64,000 nt of DNA from JAAYKT01 sp964408955. Lineage in GTDB: Bacteria; Bacillota; Clostridia; Lutisporales; Lutisporaceae. Under the pieces are notes generated by a model. The model saw only the letters and a program-made list of their open reading frames with translations. It ran no database searches and was not told where the DNA came from. The DNA lies in the NCBI GenBank assembly GCA_964408955.1, contig CAYPBK010000004.1:1-64000 (forward strand), in the 5' to 3' direction. The position numbers and the translations under genes are program-made. The first letter of the stretch is position 1. Each line of letters begins with the position of its first letter. This document shows, piece by piece, positions 62,207 through 64,000 of the stretch.

Positions 62207-64000
62207 ATGAAAAGAACAATAGCATTAATTTTATCCTTTACCTTAGTTATAACAGGGCTTCTAGCTTCTCCTATTTATGCAGCATCTATTAAAGTGAGTG
62301 AGGAAGCAAGAGCTCTTGAAACCATAGGTATGCTGGAGGGGGATGGGAGCGGAGTTACATCGGAGTATATGGGAAAAAGGATGCACCGGTTTACAGCCGC
62401 GATATCTATACTTAAGCTCAGGGGGCTTTATGATGAAGCCTTAAAATATACAAAGACAGGAAACTTTAAGGATATAGGTGTGGTTGAATGGAAAGAAGGA
62501 AGAAATATACTTGCTTATTTAAAAGCAAATCCCGATTTAGGATTTATAGGTAATGAAAAAGGTGAGTTTTTACCATATAAAGATATAAGTGAGCAGGAAT
62601 ATTTTAAAGTACTTCTTGAAACCTTAGGCTATAAACAAAAAGTAAGCGGAAAATCCGGGGACTTTAGCTGGGGTGAAACTCTTGATTATGCAAAAAACAA
62701 AGGCTTAAAACCATCTTATAAATCTGATTTTAATATTGATCTGCTTGCAAAGGCAACAGTATCCGCATTAAATGCTAAAACAAAGGCAGGTAAGGTCTAC
62801 ATTGTTATACTTGTAGATAGTGGTAAAGTTAAAAAATCAAAAGCAGTTTCTGCCGGATTTATTAAAGAAGAGCTTAATGCTACGGTAAAAAGTGCAAAGG
62901 CCATCGGCAATACGGTAGTTGAAGTGAAATTCAAAGAAAATATCAGCAAATATGATGCTGAATATACCGGTAACTATTCCATAGACGGATTGTCTATAAA
63001 AGAAGCTATTTATACCGGCGATAATACAGTAAGACTGACTACATCATCTCAAAGCAATGGGAGGCAATATACGCTATATGCGGGAGGTAGCAAAATTAGA
63101 TTTACCGGGATATCAAAAATCTCAGGCGCTCCAAATATTAAAACAGTAAAAAGCGAGGATGATGAATCTGTAGTAGTCGAATTCGATAAAGAGCTGGACT
63201 ACGATAGCGCTATGAATTCAAATAACTATACTATAGCCGGAGTAGATGTGGAAAAGGCTGTATTAACAGGTAAAAAGGTGGAACTGTCTACCTATGGACT
63301 GACATCTAGAAAACAATATACTTTAAAGGTTACGAACATGAAGTCTGTGGATGGGGCAGTACTAAAATCTCAATCTAAAACTTTTTCTAACAGACCGGAC
63401 ACTACACCGCCCTCTGTAAAAGAGGTTATAGCGGAGACGAATGAAAGAGTAATAGTTATTTTTTCCGAAGGGGTATCAAAGGATACAGCCGAGGATTTAT
63501 ATAATTACACTATAGAAAGCAACAACGGGGAATTGGATATTTATGAGGCAATACTATTTGGTGATGATGAGGATAGAGTTGAATTAGTGACGGAGCCTCA
63601 AAAAGCATCTGCTAAGTATGAGATTACAATAGAAAACATAGAGGATAAAACCAAAGTCGGTAATGTTATGAAAAAGGCCATAAAGAAAACATTTGTAGGA
63701 GCCAAAGAGGATAATACAGCACCATCTTTATCTAAAAATGATATTAAAATACTATCAAAAAACCGCATACAAGTAGCATTTACTGATAATAGCAGGATGG
63801 ACGAGGATACTGTATTAGATGCAGGTAATTATGAGCTGATAAAGAATGACAGATGGAAAGATGAAATATATGTAGACAACGTAGAAAAGATATCCTTCGA
63901 AAGCGGTAAGTACAAGGTCGCTCTAGAAGTAGATGACTTGGAATCAAATATGAGCTACACTTTAAAGGTTTATAATATTGCGGATGAATTCGGCAATGTT
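62207..64000 (+). CDS. S-layer-like protein with SbsA/Big_5 Ig-like domains, partial
   Basis: The first 598 codons of a secreted protein; the frame is open to the window end. The signal peptide (MKRTIALILSFTLVITGLLA..IYA-A) is cleaved near residue 28. Residues 30-180 resemble the SLH-type helical S-layer anchoring module (ALETIGMLEGDGSG, KRMHRFTAAISILKLRG, GNFKDI, FLPYKDISEQEYFKVLLETLGY). After it come Ig-like domains of the SbsA kind (TVVEVKFKENIS.Y.AEYTGNYSIDG; ESVVVEFDKELDYDSAMNSNNYTIAG; ERVIVIFSEGVSKDTA). ATG follows AGAGGAGG. It would form or decorate the surface layer. Confidence 0.85.
   Translation, partial: MKRTIALILSFTLVITGLLASPIYAASIKVSEEARALETIGMLEGDGSGVTSEYMGKRMHRFTAAISILKLRGLYDEALKYTKTGNFKDIGVVEWKEGRNILAYLKANPDLGFIGNEKGEFLPYKDISEQEYFKVLLETLGYKQKVSGKSGDFSWGETLDYAKNKGLKPSYKSDFNIDLLAKATVSALNAKTKAGKVYIVILVDSGKVKKSKAVSAGFIKEELNATVKSAKAIGNTVVEVKFKENISKYDAEYTGNYSIDGLSIKEAIYTGDNTVRLTTSSQSNGRQYTLYAGGSKIRFTGISKISGAPNIKTVKSEDDESVVVEFDKELDYDSAMNSNNYTIAGVDVEKAVLTGKKVELSTYGLTSRKQYTLKVTNMKSVDGAVLKSQSKTFSNRPDTTPPSVKEVIAETNERVIVIFSEGVSKDTAEDLYNYTIESNNGELDIYEAILFGDDEDRVELVTEPQKASAKYEITIENIEDKTKVGNVMKKAIKKTFVGAKEDNTAPSLSKNDIKILSKNRIQVAFTDNSRMDEDTVLDAGNYELIKNDRWKDEIYVDNVEKISFESGKYKVALEVDDLESNMSYTLKVYNIADEFGNV

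Noticed and set aside
1..64000. CRISPR arrays, tRNA or rRNA genes
   Set aside because: No regularly spaced direct repeats, and no TTCRANNC T-arm or rRNA-like stretches were seen on reading both strands by eye; a tRNA scan was not possible.

Overview
The window looks like a chromosome segment of a low-GC, spore-former-type Firmicute, most likely an anaerobic member of the Clostridia. The basis is AT-rich DNA with strong AGGAGG ribosome sites, a T-box leader, AddAB rather than RecBCD, a glycyl-radical enzyme with its activase, an ECF S component, an iron-sulfur serine dehydratase relative and SbsA-like surface proteins. No rRNA, tRNA or CRISPR array was seen. UGA is a normal stop here (at least six genes end in TGA). 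Even so, three reading frames between 4.4 and 14.1 kb run through an in-frame UGA, and one of these falls exactly on a catalytic cysteine codon.

Layout. 1-4 kb: a large repeat-domain surface adhesin on the minus strand, its 3' part cut by the end of an antisense group II intron. 4.4-11 kb: a candidate selenocysteine-containing O6-alkylguanine-DNA alkyltransferase, DegV, a GNAT acetyltransferase, a MalY-type aminotransferase, QueG, a UGA-containing membrane protein and an EF-hand-like protein. 11-17 kb: a fused tandem-DUF1538 transporter with a tandem P-II protein, an EAL/HDOD gene remnant, acylphosphatase, a DUF7309-like protein, Tag glycosylase and a PadR-controlled split permease. 17-23 kb: DUF3842, a uridine-kinase-like protein, an ECF S component and T-box-controlled ileS. 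22.8-29 kb: an amino-acid-type catabolic cluster (serine dehydratase homologue, GntR regulator, two NhaC antiporters, ornithine cyclodeaminase homologue).

29.6-40 kb: cell-surface and envelope genes (DUF3160 lipoprotein coupled to CapA, isochorismatase-like hydrolase, LysE, a membrane-bound LuxR regulator, and two secreted paralogues sharing an almost identical C-terminal cassette). 40-47.6 kb: addB-addA. 47.6-51.6 kb: a glycyl-radical enzyme, its activase and a GntR regulator. 52.6-61.3 kb: a hydantoin or cyclic-ureide utilisation operon (carbamoyltransferase, threonine-aldolase-like enzyme, pyroglutamyl-peptidase-like enzyme, NCS1 permease, hydantoin racemase, hydantoinase, TauE/SafE permease) facing a CdaR-type regulator. 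The window ends in a DUF2500 protein and the first 598 codons of an S-layer-like protein.

How the genes may work together. In the last operon the permease would import a cyclic ureide, the racemase and hydantoinase would racemise and open it, and the carbamoyltransferase could release carbamoyl phosphate, since no N-carbamoylase is present; this is inference. The clearest candidate for something unusual is the alkyltransferase with UGA in place of the PCHR cysteine. It has a hairpin of bacterial SECIS type at the expected distance.
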